DNA from: Actinomadura sp. KC216
GTDB taxonomy: Bacteria; Actinomycetota; Actinomycetes; Streptosporangiales; Streptosporangiaceae
Assembly (NCBI RefSeq): GCF_004348535.1
Contig: NZ_SMJX01000029.1
Span: forward strand, 1 to 45,371
Length of the DNA stretch: 45,371 bases
Direction: 5' to 3'
A program made the position numbers and the translations under genes. Below the pieces are notes generated by a model. That model was not told the origin of the DNA. It did no database searches and saw only the letters and a program-made list of their open reading frames with translations. Numbering within the stretch: the stretch's first letter is position 1; every line of letters begins with the position of its first letter. This document shows, one piece after another, positions 14,219 through 22,309 of the stretch.

Positions 14219-15703
14219 GTGACCGCCGAGCCCGGCCTTCCCGACACGCTGCGCGACCTGCCCGCCTGGACCCCGGGTCCGGTGGAGCTCGCCGACCTGG
14301 AGCTGGTCCTCGCCGGCGTGTACCGGCCGCTGACCGGGTTCCTCGGCTCCTACGACACCGCCATGGTGATCGCCGGCGGGCGGCTGGCCGACGGGACCCC
14401 GTGGCCGGTCCCGGTCACGCTGTCGGTCCCGAAGGAGCTGACCGACCAGGAGCGGATCGTCCTGCAAGACCCGGAGGGCGTGCCGGTCGCCGTCCTGAAG
14501 GTGGACGAGGCGTGGCAGGACCCGACGACCCGGGACTGGCGGCTCGCCGGGCCGCTGGAGGCCCTCCGCGCCCCCGCCCACGGGCCGTTCCACGGCCTGC
14601 GCCGCCGCCCCGACGAGCTGGAGCCCGTCGAAGGGAACGTTCTAGCGGTGGCCGTCCGCGACCCGCTGCACCGCAAGCAGCTCGGGCAGCTCAGGCAGGT
14701 CGCCGAGCGGCTCGGCGCCGGGTCCGTCCTCGTGCTGCCGCTGCTGGGCGGCGAGCACGACGAGTCGCTCGTCCGGGCGCTGCTCGGCGTCCGCAAGGAG
14801 CTGCCGGACGGGGCGCAGATCATCCCCGTCCCGCTCCCGGCGCGCGCTGAGCAGGGCATCCAGAAGGAGCGGGACGTCTTCCTCCAGGCCCACGTCGCCG
14901 CCGCCTACGGCGCCACGCACCTGTTCTGCGAGCACGAGGTCGAAGACACGGCGATCCCGGTGGTCGTGCCGGAGCCGTGGGCCTACGACGCCGACGTCGA
15001 GGTCTGGCGGCCGGTCGCGCGGATCGAGCCCGACCACGTCCAGGCCGAGCTGACCCAGGAGCGGCTGAACGAGCTGCTGGACGCCGGCGAGCCGGTCCCC
15101 GACTGGTTCACCCCGCCCGCGGTCGCCGCCGAGCTGGCGCTGGCCCGGCCGCCGAAGCTGTCGCGCGGCATCACGGTGTTCTTCACCGGCCTGTCGGGGT
15201 CGGGGAAGTCGACGGTCGCGCGCGGCCTCGCCGACGCGCTGATCGAGCGCGGCGGCCGGACGGTCACGCTGCTGGACGGCGACGTCGTGCGGCGGATGCT
15301 GTCGTCCGGCCTGACGTTCTCGCGCGCCGACCGCGACCTCAACATCCGGCGCATCGGGTTCGTCGCCGCCGAGATCACCCGGCACGGCGGCACCGCGATC
15401 TGCGCGCCGATCGCGCCGTACGCGGCGACCCGCGCGGAGGTCCGCCGGATGGTGTCGGCCGTCGGCGACTTCATCCTCGTGCACGTCGCGACGCCGCTGG
15501 AGGAGTGCGAGCGGCGCGACCGCAAGGGCCTGTACGCCAAGGCCCGCGCGGGCGTGATCCCCGAGTTCACCGGCATCTCCGACCCCTACGAGGACCCGGA
15601 CGACGCCGACCTGACGCTCGACACGTCCCGGATGACGCCGGACGAGGCGGTCGCGAAGGTCCTCGATCTACTGGTGGACGGCGGCTGGGTACGCTCCGCG
15701 TAG
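14219..15703 (+). CDS. APS kinase fused to ATP-sulfurylase-like domain
   Basis: The 494-residue fusion has two parts. The C-terminal third is a complete adenylylsulfate kinase, which makes PAPS from APS and ATP: Walker A GLSGSGKST (324-332), LDGDVVRRMLSSGLTFSRADRDLNIRR, and FTGISDPYEDPDD. The N-terminal part has the PUA-like and sulfurylase folds (LVLAGVYRPLTGFLGSYD). Its catalytic motif, normally QTRNPxHxxH, reads VAVRDPLHRKQ (R147 to H151), and the usual GRDHAG motif is missing. It is therefore probably inactive as a sulfurylase. True sulfurylase activity would come from CysDN at 32.3-34.5 kb, and that CysN carries no kinase domain. Translation most likely starts at GTG 14219 behind CGGAG; the frame is open upstream to 14105. 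The preceding leader is notably AT-richer. Confidence 0.88.
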   Translation: MTAEPGLPDTLRDLPAWTPGPVELADLELVLAGVYRPLTGFLGSYDTAMVIAGGRLADGTPWPVPVTLSVPKELTDQERIVLQDPEGVPVAVLKVDEAWQDPTTRDWRLAGPLEALRAPAHGPFHGLRRRPDELEPVEGNVLAVAVRDPLHRKQLGQLRQVAERLGAGSVLVLPLLGGEHDESLVRALLGVRKELPDGAQIIPVPLPARAEQGIQKERDVFLQAHVAAAYGATHLFCEHEVEDTAIPVVVPEPWAYDADVEVWRPVARIEPDHVQAELTQERLNELLDAGEPVPDWFTPPAVAAELALARPPKLSRGITVFFTGLSGSGKSTVARGLADALIERGGRTVTLLDGDVVRRMLSSGLTFSRADRDLNIRRIGFVAAEITRHGGTAICAPIAPYAATRAEVRRMVSAVGDFILVHVATPLEECERRDRKGLYAKARAGVIPEFTGISDPYEDPDDADLTLDTSRMTPDEAVAKVLDLLVDGGWVRSA

Positions 15704-15762
15704 ATCCGGCTACGGAAACACGATAAATACCGAACCTAGGGATTCGCTCGGGGATACCAGGG

Positions 15763-15792
15763 TTACCAGGTCTGGATGACCTCCTTTACTCT
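15763..15792 (+). promoter_or_regulatory. Predicted promoter of the TauE-type gene
   Basis: TTACCA (15763-15768) and TACTCT (15787-15792) are separated by 18 bases and lie 33 bases before the start codon. Three copies of ACCAGG occur at 15756, 15765 and 15814, the second overlapping the -35 box. They could be regulator contacts, but the motif is not one I can name. Confidence 0.4.
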
Positions 15793-15825
15793 GATGGACG
15801 AGTTTCCCTACAAACCAGGTAGGTC

Positions 15826-16788
15826 ATGCCGATGGACTTCGATTGGACGATGGCGCTGGGCTCGTTCCTCGTCGCCATCATCGTCGGGCTGACGGGCATG
15901 GGCGGCGGCGCCCTGATGACGCCGATGCTCGTGACGTTCTTCGGGGTCAGCCCGCTCGCCGCCGTGTCCAGCGACCTGGTGGCCGCGGCGGTGATGAAAC
16001 CCGTCGGCAGCGCGGTGCACTACCGCCAGGGCACCATCGACATGCGGCTGGTCGGCTGGCTGTGCGCGGGCTCGGTACCGGCGGCGTTCTCCGGCGTGCT
16101 GCTCGCGCGGGCGCTCGGCCACGGCGGCGAGGTCGAGGACATCATCAGCAAGGCCATGGGCGCCGCGCTCATGATCGCCGCCGTGGGCCTCGTGCTGCGC
16201 GGCTACCTGTCCCGCCGCGCGGGCGCCGCCCCCGGCGCCACGGAAGAGAAATCAGAGGGGAAGAGCGGCGGGACGGTGCCGAAGGTCAAGGTGCGTCCGG
16301 TGCCGACCGTGGTGGTCGGCGCGATCGGCGGGCTCGTCGTCGGCATCACCTCGGTCGGCTCCGGCTCGCTCATCATCGTCGCGCTGCTGGCCCTCTACCC
16401 GGCGCTGAAGGCCAACCAGCTCGTCGGCACCGACCTGCTGCAGGCCGTCCCGCTGGTGTTCGCGGCCGCAATCGGCCACCTGCTGTTCGGCGACTTCCGG
16501 ATGGAGGTCACGGCCGCGCTGCTCGTCGGCTCCATCCCCGGCGTCTACCTCGGCTCGCGGATCTCCTCGCGCGCCCCCGGCGGCATCATCCGCCGTATCC
16601 TGACGATCGTCCTGGTCGCGTCCTCGTTGAAGATGTTCGGCCTGGGCGCCGTCCCGCTGGCGTGGACGATGACCGCCCTGCTCGCCGTCTCCGGCGCCGT
16701 CTGGCTCGTCCTGCGTCACCGCACGGCCCGGGCCCTCCGCGCCGAGGCGGAAACGGTCACGGTCCCGCCGGACGAGCTCGTCCGCTGA
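15826..16788 (+). CDS. TauE/SafE-family membrane permease
   Basis: The 320-residue protein is a polytopic membrane protein of the TSUP (TauE/SafE) family, whose members move sulfite, sulfonates or related organic anions. It shows the internal duplication of the family. The first repeat has FLVAIIVGLTGMGGGALMTPML and the second has VVGAIGGLVVGITSVGSGSLIIVALL; both contain the glycine-rich GxGGG/GSGS turn. About eight membrane segments are visible, with a charged loop near residues 135-155 (EEKSEGKSGG). It lies 122 bp after the APS kinase fusion on the same strand, so export of sulfite or import of sulfate is a reasonable guess. The direction of transport cannot be told from sequence. Confidence 0.88.
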   Translation: MPMDFDWTMALGSFLVAIIVGLTGMGGGALMTPMLVTFFGVSPLAAVSSDLVAAAVMKPVGSAVHYRQGTIDMRLVGWLCAGSVPAAFSGVLLARALGHGGEVEDIISKAMGAALMIAAVGLVLRGYLSRRAGAAPGATEEKSEGKSGGTVPKVKVRPVPTVVVGAIGGLVVGITSVGSGSLIIVALLALYPALKANQLVGTDLLQAVPLVFAAAIGHLLFGDFRMEVTAALLVGSIPGVYLGSRISSRAPGGIIRRILTIVLVASSLKMFGLGAVPLAWTMTALLAVSGAVWLVLRHRTARALRAEAETVTVPPDELVR

Positions 16789-16901
16789 GCACCGGAAATA
16801 GGCGGAAACACGACCAGAAGCCCGCTAACCACCAGTACCGTGGTTCCCCTATCCGTTCACTCTGAGAAACCCCCCGCCCTGAGCAAGAAGGACCGTCATC
16901 C

Positions 16902-17909
16902 GTGATGCCGCATTCCATCCGGCGCGTCCAGGCAGGGCGAGTCCGCCGCCTGACGCCCGCCGTCCTGGCCGCCTGCGTGGCGCTGCTCGCCGTCCCCGGG
17001 CCGCCCGCCGCACAGGCCGATGACACCGCGGCCCTGGCCGCGCCGCGGGCCGTTCCGGGCGCGCTCGCCGCGGCTCCGAACGGCATCGACCTCGAGGACG
17101 TCGTCCAGGGCCTCACCGAGCACGGCGGGCTCTACATCGCCCCCGGCGTCCAGGACCTCAGCGACGGCCAGCTCGACCGGCTGCGCAGCCCGCTGGAGCG
17201 CGCCCGCCTCCCGGTCTACATCGCGATCTTCCCGGCCGGGACGCTGCCCGCCCGCAACACCGCCTTCAACCAGCTGATCGTGGACATCTACCAGCAGGTG
17301 AAGCGCAAGGGCACCTACGCCGTCGTGGTCGGCAAGACGGTGCGCGCCTACTCGTGGAGCTTCGCGCCGAGCACGACCGCGAAGGCGTGGGCGAGCGCGC
17401 GGCGCAGCGGCGGCGGGAGCCTGATCAACGAGCTCTCGCTGTTCGCGCAGAACGCGGGCAGCGCGGCGCCCGGCAAGGCCGGGCCCGGGCCGGACGTCGG
17501 CACGGAGAGCCCCGTCGCGACGCCCCCGCCCCCGCCCGACGAGAAGGCCGCGACCGACCCCGGCGCGGCACCGGAGGACGAGGGGTCCCCGATCGGCCTG
17601 ATCGCGGGCGGCGCGGCGGCCGTGGCCGTGGCGGCGGGCGGCGCGGTGTTCCTGCTCCGCCGCAAGCGGAAGCCCGCGCTCTCCCCGGCCGGCGGACCCG
17701 CGTCCGGCGCGTCAGGTCCGGGCGGTCGGCGGCCGGGTGCCTCCCGAGGCCCCGGCGCCGCCGCGCAGGGACGGCCGCAGGCGCCGGGCTCCGTCCCGCC
17801 GCCGGGCTCCGTCCCGCCGGGGAGCGTCCCGCCACCCGGGGGCGGCAACCCGCCGCATCCGCGGCCCGGCGGCCCCGCGAGCGGCGACGACTGCCCTGAG
17901 GCCCGTTGA
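16902..17909 (+). CDS. Secreted, C-terminally membrane-anchored protein with proline-rich tail
   Basis: The 335-residue product starts at GTG 16902, eight bases after AAGGAC; the next codon is ATG and could also serve. It has a signal peptide (about 1-40, cleavage near AQADD) and an extracellular alpha/beta domain (about 60-190: GLYIAPGVQDLSDGQLDRL, PVYIAIFPAG, TYAVVVGKTVRAYSW). A Pro/Asp/Glu-rich linker, one membrane segment (about 232-252) and an R-K-R-K stop-transfer signal follow. The tail contains PPGSVPP-type repeats and would lie in the cytoplasm. The extracellular domain is vaguely like TPM-domain proteins, but I would not assign that. An inverted repeat AACCAC-N7-GTGGTT at 16827-16845 lies in its leader. 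It overlaps the next gene by one base (TGATG), so the two are likely co-translated. Confidence 0.75.
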   Translation: MMPHSIRRVQAGRVRRLTPAVLAACVALLAVPGPPAAQADDTAALAAPRAVPGALAAAPNGIDLEDVVQGLTEHGGLYIAPGVQDLSDGQLDRLRSPLERARLPVYIAIFPAGTLPARNTAFNQLIVDIYQQVKRKGTYAVVVGKTVRAYSWSFAPSTTAKAWASARRSGGGSLINELSLFAQNAGSAAPGKAGPGPDVGTESPVATPPPPPDEKAATDPGAAPEDEGSPIGLIAGGAAAVAVAAGGAVFLLRRKRKPALSPAGGPASGASGPGGRRPGASRGPGAAAQGRPQAPGSVPPPGSVPPGSVPPPGGGNPPHPRPGGPASGDDCPEAR

Positions 17910-18751
17910 TGGCCGCGCTCATCGCGTTCTGCGCGCTGGGCATGATCCTTTCGTTCGTCCTCGGGTACGTCTGGACGGTCCGTCCGGCGGGCGCCGGCGC
18001 GGGGCCGGTCGTGCGGCTGCGCACCGCCCGCGCGCAGCTCGACCGGACGCTCGGCCCGACCGGTTCCTTCGTCGTCTTCCTCGGCGCGGGCACGTTCCTG
18101 GTGACCGCGGTGTGCCTGCCCCTCGGGGAGCTGTGCCAGCGGCTCCTGAACGCCCACGACGTCCCGATGTTCGACCTCGCGCAGCGCCACGTGCGGCCCG
18201 GCGCGTGGACGGACGCGATGAATCTCATCACCCGGTCGGGGAACGTGTGGGAGACCCGGTTCGTCGGGCTGGGCGCGGCCGTCGTCCTGACGCTCGTCGC
18301 GCTCCGGCTGCGCCGCCGCCCGTGGGTGCCGATGCTGCTGATCGGCACGGTCATCCTGGTGGAGCGGTTCCAGCAGACCGGGCTCGCCAAGCTCGTCGAC
18401 CGGGGCCACCCGCCGACGACGCTCGGCACCTACCCGTCGGGCGGGTGCGCCCGGCTGATCTCGATCTACGGCGTGATCGTGCTGATCACGCTGTCCTACA
18501 TGAGGGCGGGTCCCCGTCTGCGCGCCATCGTGTGGGGCGGGCTCGCCGCGTTCGCGTTCCTTGAGGGGTACACGCGCTGGCACCTCAGCAAGCACTGGAT
18601 CACCGACGTGTACGCCGGCTGGATCTACGGCTACCTGCTGCTGGCCGTGTTCGTGTTCGCGGGCTGGTCGCTGCTCGCCGAGCCCGGGGACGGGGAACGC
18701 CCGTCCGGGGACGCTGAGCGCGAGCCGGTCAGGGCGGCGTCAGGCGGTTGA
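17909..18751 (+). CDS. PAP2-superfamily membrane protein with altered motif 2
   Basis: The 280-residue protein has about six membrane segments and the three-motif layout of the PAP2 phosphatase superfamily, members of which hydrolyse lipid pyrophosphates such as undecaprenyl pyrophosphate. Motif 1 is KLVDRGHPP (about 160-168), motif 2 is TYPSGGCARL (about 174-183), and motif 3 is YTRWHLSKHWITDVYAG (about 221-237, with His and Asp in place). Motif 2 normally reads PSGH; here the histidine is replaced by glycine, so ordinary phosphatase chemistry is uncertain. The start codon ATG 17909 overlaps the stop of the preceding gene, and its own stop lies 23 bp inside the 3' end of the convergent GH26-like gene. 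It could recycle the lipid carrier of the neighbouring glycan locus. Confidence 0.82.
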   Translation: MAALIAFCALGMILSFVLGYVWTVRPAGAGAGPVVRLRTARAQLDRTLGPTGSFVVFLGAGTFLVTAVCLPLGELCQRLLNAHDVPMFDLAQRHVRPGAWTDAMNLITRSGNVWETRFVGLGAAVVLTLVALRLRRRPWVPMLLIGTVILVERFQQTGLAKLVDRGHPPTTLGTYPSGGCARLISIYGVIVLITLSYMRAGPRLRAIVWGGLAAFAFLEGYTRWHLSKHWITDVYAGWIYGYLLLAVFVFAGWSLLAEPGDGERPSGDAEREPVRAASGG

Positions 18752-19769
18752 AGTCCGGCATTCTGGCGATCTGCCGGAACGCGTTCGCCGAGGCGCCCGT
18801 GGCGTTCCACCTCGTGTCACCCACGGGCGTCTTCGGCGACTCGAAGTAGAGGAGCCCCTTCAGCCGGGGGTAGTTCGGAAGCTGCCGCGGGACGGACGCG
18901 AAGAACCGCCGGCTGAAATCCGGGTCGTCCTTGCGGTTCACGGTGCCCCATTCGGCGAGCATGAGCGGCTTCTCCGGGAACCGCTTCGAGGCCCATTCAT
19001 AGAACCCGGGCCATGCCGGATAGTCCGGGCGCGTCTTGTTGACCAGGGTCGCGAAGTCGTTCACCCATTTGTCCGCGTACAGGTCGGCGGCGACCCAGTC
19101 GATCACGTCGTCGCCCGGGTAGAGGTCGTTGAACCAGGGCTGCGCGCCCCAGTTCGGGACGCCCATGTACGCCATCACGGTCACCGCGTTGTCCGCGCCG
19201 CCGTCCCGCAGCCGCTTGACCACGTGCCGGACCATGGCGGCGTAGTCGCGGGCGGTGAAGCCCGACCCGGGCGCCGGGCGGACCTCCTCCTCGGGCTCGT
19301 GGTGGACGGCGAGGAAGAACCGGTCGGGGTAGACGTCGCGGATGCGGCGGGCGACATCGTCGATGTGCCGGTCGACCACCGGGTCACCGGCGGCGACCTG
19401 CGCCCACGTCCGTCCCAGCTCGGGCTTCCAGTTGAGGAACAGCAGCCGGGGCCGGGCGCCGTCGCGCGCCATCGCGATCTGGCGGTCGGTCGGGAAGATC
19501 TCCCCGTCCCGGTGGTACATGTGGATGGCGTCGGCGGGGCGGCGGGTCTTGTCCTCCCAGTCGGCGAGGGCCTTCTCCGTCGACTTGGTCGTGAACACGC
19601 CCGGCGCCACGCCCCACCACCGGCCGCACTCCGGCACCAGCTTCGCGGAGACCGCGCAGCCGGGGCCCTTCTCGGGCTCTTCCCCGATGGAGATGCCGAT
19701 CGCGACGCCCACCACCAACGCGACGGCGCTCGCCGCCGCGGCGAGGGCCCAGCGCACCTTCCTCGTCAT
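18729..19769 (-). CDS. GH26-like secreted glycoside hydrolase
   Basis: The 346-residue protein has an N-terminal signal or anchor (about 8-29) and one (beta/alpha)8-type domain resembling GH26 mannanase-type enzymes. The segment FFLAVHHEPEEEV places a candidate acid/base at Glu158, and PLMLAEWGTV gives a candidate nucleophile at Glu273. GVAPGVFTT near residue 53 matches the strand-1 start of such enzymes. It probably acts on a polysaccharide outside the cell. It lies beside capsule-type polymerisation genes, so trimming or release of that polymer is a fair inference. I used ATG 19767-19769. A TTG at 19776-19778 is better spaced from GGAG and would add three residues. The substrate cannot be assigned. 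Confidence 0.8.
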   Translation of the reverse strand: MTRKVRWALAAAASAVALVVGVAIGISIGEEPEKGPGCAVSAKLVPECGRWWGVAPGVFTTKSTEKALADWEDKTRRPADAIHMYHRDGEIFPTDRQIAMARDGARPRLLFLNWKPELGRTWAQVAAGDPVVDRHIDDVARRIRDVYPDRFFLAVHHEPEEEVRPAPGSGFTARDYAAMVRHVVKRLRDGGADNAVTVMAYMGVPNWGAQPWFNDLYPGDDVIDWVAADLYADKWVNDFATLVNKTRPDYPAWPGFYEWASKRFPEKPLMLAEWGTVNRKDDPDFSRRFFASVPRQLPNYPRLKGLLYFESPKTPVGDTRWNATGASANAFRQIARMPDFNRLTPP

Positions 19770-19895
19770 CGCAAACAAAAACAGAACTCCAGTCGCACAA
19801 AAGGGCGTCGTAGATAAGGGCCAGGCGCCCACCGTATTCGGGCGGGCGCCCGGCCCAACATCTGTACCGCGTTACGGATCGGCCGGGGCTGCCAA

Positions 19896-21902
19896 TCAGC
19901 CGACGAACAGGCCGCGGCCTCGCCAGTCCTCCGTGCTGATCACGGTGGGGCTTCCGCTCGGCACGCCGCCGGTGAACGTCACCGCGTTCAGCTTGCCGTC
20001 GGGGGCGACGTAGTAGAGCTTGCCGCCCGAGACGAACATCCCGCGGACGTTCGACCAGCCCGAGCTCACCGCGACGTTCTCGGAGCCGATGATCCCGCTC
20101 TCCGGCGTGAAGGAGCGGTAGAACAGCGAGTCGCTGCCGGTCCGGGTGTAGTACATCCGGCCGTTGTCGTAGAACATCCCGAGCGTCAGGCCGCCCGCCA
20201 CCGCGCTGTAGAAGTCTGGCGCGGTGCCCTTCCAGGACGGCTCGTCGGCGTCCCACTGCGCGTCCGCGTAGGGGTTGACGACCTGCTCGGCGCCGACCGC
20301 GGTGCCGTTGAAGGTGCGCTTGTACAGCGCGCCGTCTGCCTTGGCGTACCAGAGGACGCCGTCGATCAGCATCGAGCCGCGCACGTCCGACCAGTTCATG
20401 CCGCCCGCGACGGTCTCGGTGACCTCGGGGCCGACCGTCGTGCCGCTGACGGTGCGCGAGACGAGCTTGTTGGGCTGCAGGACCGTCCCCGGCGCGGCGA
20501 CGTACACCTTGCCCGGGAGCTGCTTGGTCACGTCCTCCGGCAGCGTCGAGCCGCCCGCGAACGGGAAGTAGCCGATCTTCCCGCGGAACTTCTGCGACGA
20601 CGGCGGCAGGAAGTAGTTGGTGTCGCTGCCGACCCACAGGCCATCGTCGGTCACCAGCAGCGACCACGCGCCGTCGCCGCGGGGGTCGCGGCCCGGGTTC
20701 CAGGAGAACGGGATGCCGTTGCGCGGGTCGAGCGCGGCCAGACCCGGCCGGGTCACCGCGCCGTAGCGGGACCTGTCGCGGCCCAGCGGGTTGTTGGACC
20801 AGCGCGGGTGCCCGCCGGCGAACACCGCCGAATCGGAGATCGCGATCGAGTCGAGCGTGTCGCCGCCCGTGTAGTTCGTCCACACCGGCTTCACGTTCAG
20901 GCCGCTGTCATCGGTGTTCCAGCGGGTCGCGCTGTCGCAGAGCTGGGTGGTGCCGCCCGGGCCGCCGGTCGTGGCGACCGCCACGTACTTGCCGTCCGGC
21001 GACATCGCCATGTCGCGGACGTAGCTGTCGAAGACGGTCGCGCACGAGGAGGCGAACCCGTCGGTCTTCCAGTTCGTGTCGAGCGCGTCGGTGGCGTCGC
21101 CGAGGGTCAGCCGGGCGAACTGGCGCCGTTCCTGACCGCCGGCGGTCCGGAAGTTCCCGATCGCGTACATCTTGGTGCCGTCCGGGGTGGCCTCGATCCG
21201 CCGGACGCGCGAGGTGCCGCCGTTGTGGACGCCGGTGAACGGGACCATGCCGAACTTGGTCGACAGGCCGCCCGTCGTCTGGCTGAGCGCCGCGAGCCCC
21301 TTGCGGTTCGCGCCCGCGACCGAGGTGAACTGCCCGGCGATGTACACCCTGCCCTTCGCCACCTCGATGTCGAAGACCGCGCCGCCCTGGATCCCCGGCG
21401 TCTTCCAGGTGCCGTTGGCGGTCTCCTTGCCGGTGGCCACGTCGAGCCGGGCGAGCTTCGGCCGGGCGGCGCCGTTGACCTTGTTGAACTTGCCGCCGAC
21501 GAGCACCGACTTGCCGTCCGCGCCGGGCGCGAGCGCCTCGACCGTGCCGTCGAGCTGCGGACGGAACGACGGGTCGAGCCGCTTGGTCGTCGCGTTGATG
21601 GCCAGCAGGTGGGTCACCGGGTACGTCGTCTCGCCCTGCTTGACCGACTGGAACTTCCCGCCAACGATGATCTTGTCGCCGACCTGGGCCATCGCGTAGA
21701 CCACGCCGGCCCAGCCGCCCTGGTTCGGCTCGATGTTGGGGGTTCCGCCGTAGGGCGTCTCGACGGGCATCTTCCCGGCGGCGAGCGCGGCACTGGCGAC
21801 GACCGGGACCTGGCGGTCCTCGGCGAACTGGGGGGCGGCCACGAGGCCGATCCCTGCCAATGCCGTCACCGCAACCGCGGTTTCACGGCGCAGACGCGAC
21901 AC
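19896..21902 (-). CDS. Secreted beta-propeller (delta-60/PQQ-like repeat) protein
   Basis: The 668-residue product starts at GTG 21900-21902 behind AAGGAGG and has a signal peptide (about 1-28). The mature protein is built of repeated beta-propeller blades. Recurring elements are VGGKFQSV/VGGKFNKVNG, YIAGQFTSVAGANRKGLAAL and YAIGNFRTAGGQERRQFARL, each with a G-x-F core, followed by later blades of the type GVLWYAKADGALYKRTF and GKLYYVAPDGKLNAVTF. Such proteins are usually binding or scaffold proteins outside the cell. There is no catalytic motif. It is divergent from the Wzz-like gene and just upstream of the GH26-like gene on the same strand, so it is probably exported with the polymer locus. 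Function unknown. Confidence 0.82.
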   Translation of the reverse strand: MSRLRRETAVAVTALAGIGLVAAPQFAEDRQVPVVASAALAAGKMPVETPYGGTPNIEPNQGGWAGVVYAMAQVGDKIIVGGKFQSVKQGETTYPVTHLLAINATTKRLDPSFRPQLDGTVEALAPGADGKSVLVGGKFNKVNGAARPKLARLDVATGKETANGTWKTPGIQGGAVFDIEVAKGRVYIAGQFTSVAGANRKGLAALSQTTGGLSTKFGMVPFTGVHNGGTSRVRRIEATPDGTKMYAIGNFRTAGGQERRQFARLTLGDATDALDTNWKTDGFASSCATVFDSYVRDMAMSPDGKYVAVATTGGPGGTTQLCDSATRWNTDDSGLNVKPVWTNYTGGDTLDSIAISDSAVFAGGHPRWSNNPLGRDRSRYGAVTRPGLAALDPRNGIPFSWNPGRDPRGDGAWSLLVTDDGLWVGSDTNYFLPPSSQKFRGKIGYFPFAGGSTLPEDVTKQLPGKVYVAAPGTVLQPNKLVSRTVSGTTVGPEVTETVAGGMNWSDVRGSMLIDGVLWYAKADGALYKRTFNGTAVGAEQVVNPYADAQWDADEPSWKGTAPDFYSAVAGGLTLGMFYDNGRMYYTRTGSDSLFYRSFTPESGIIGSENVAVSSGWSNVRGMFVSGGKLYYVAPDGKLNAVTFTGGVPSGSPTVISTEDWRGRGLFVG

Positions 21903-22309
21903 TTATGCCTCCTTGGCGGGGAAATCATCGGTAAGAAGAAAGTGGTGACCAATGCGCCCATCGTGTCGCAGGTACATGCTCTTGAGACGAGAGTTACCCG
22001 ACTGATACCTATGGGGGGAGCCTGCGGTAGCATAGCGGTGGCTCGGCCCGGCCGCCAGGCCACATCCGGCACCCGGACGGCACGCGGCGACAGGGCGATA
22101 ACGGACGGTGACGGACGCGGGAGGAATGGCCCCGTCCACATACATCGGATCCGCGCCGGTGATGTCCGGGCGCACGCCGATTGTCGGAAGCATGCCCGCC
22201 GAATCGATATAGTGACCGCGACGCCACGCCCCCCACCTCATCCAGCAGCCAGCCCCATCGGCCCGGCAGTTCGCGCGGCGGCGGGGCGGTGACCGCGAAG
22301 GGGACTGAA
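21903..22309. promoter_or_regulatory. 407-bp divergent region, propeller gene and Wzz operon
   Basis: No gene is supported here. For the leftward gene there is an AAGGAGG ribosome site and a possible -10 TATGCT (minus strand, 22029-22034). For the rightward operon a TATAGT -10-like box (22208-22213) lies about 95 bases before the GTG start of the Wzz-like gene; its -35 is poor (TTGTCG at 22181, spacing too long). The middle part is a less GC-rich stretch that may bind a regulator. I could not recognise a riboswitch. Confidence 0.5.

Noticed and set aside
22009..22236. A small minus-strand gene in the 21.9-22.3 kb divergent region
   Set aside because: The peptide is Arg/Gly/Pro/Cys-rich noise and overlaps the predicted promoter of the Wzz operon.
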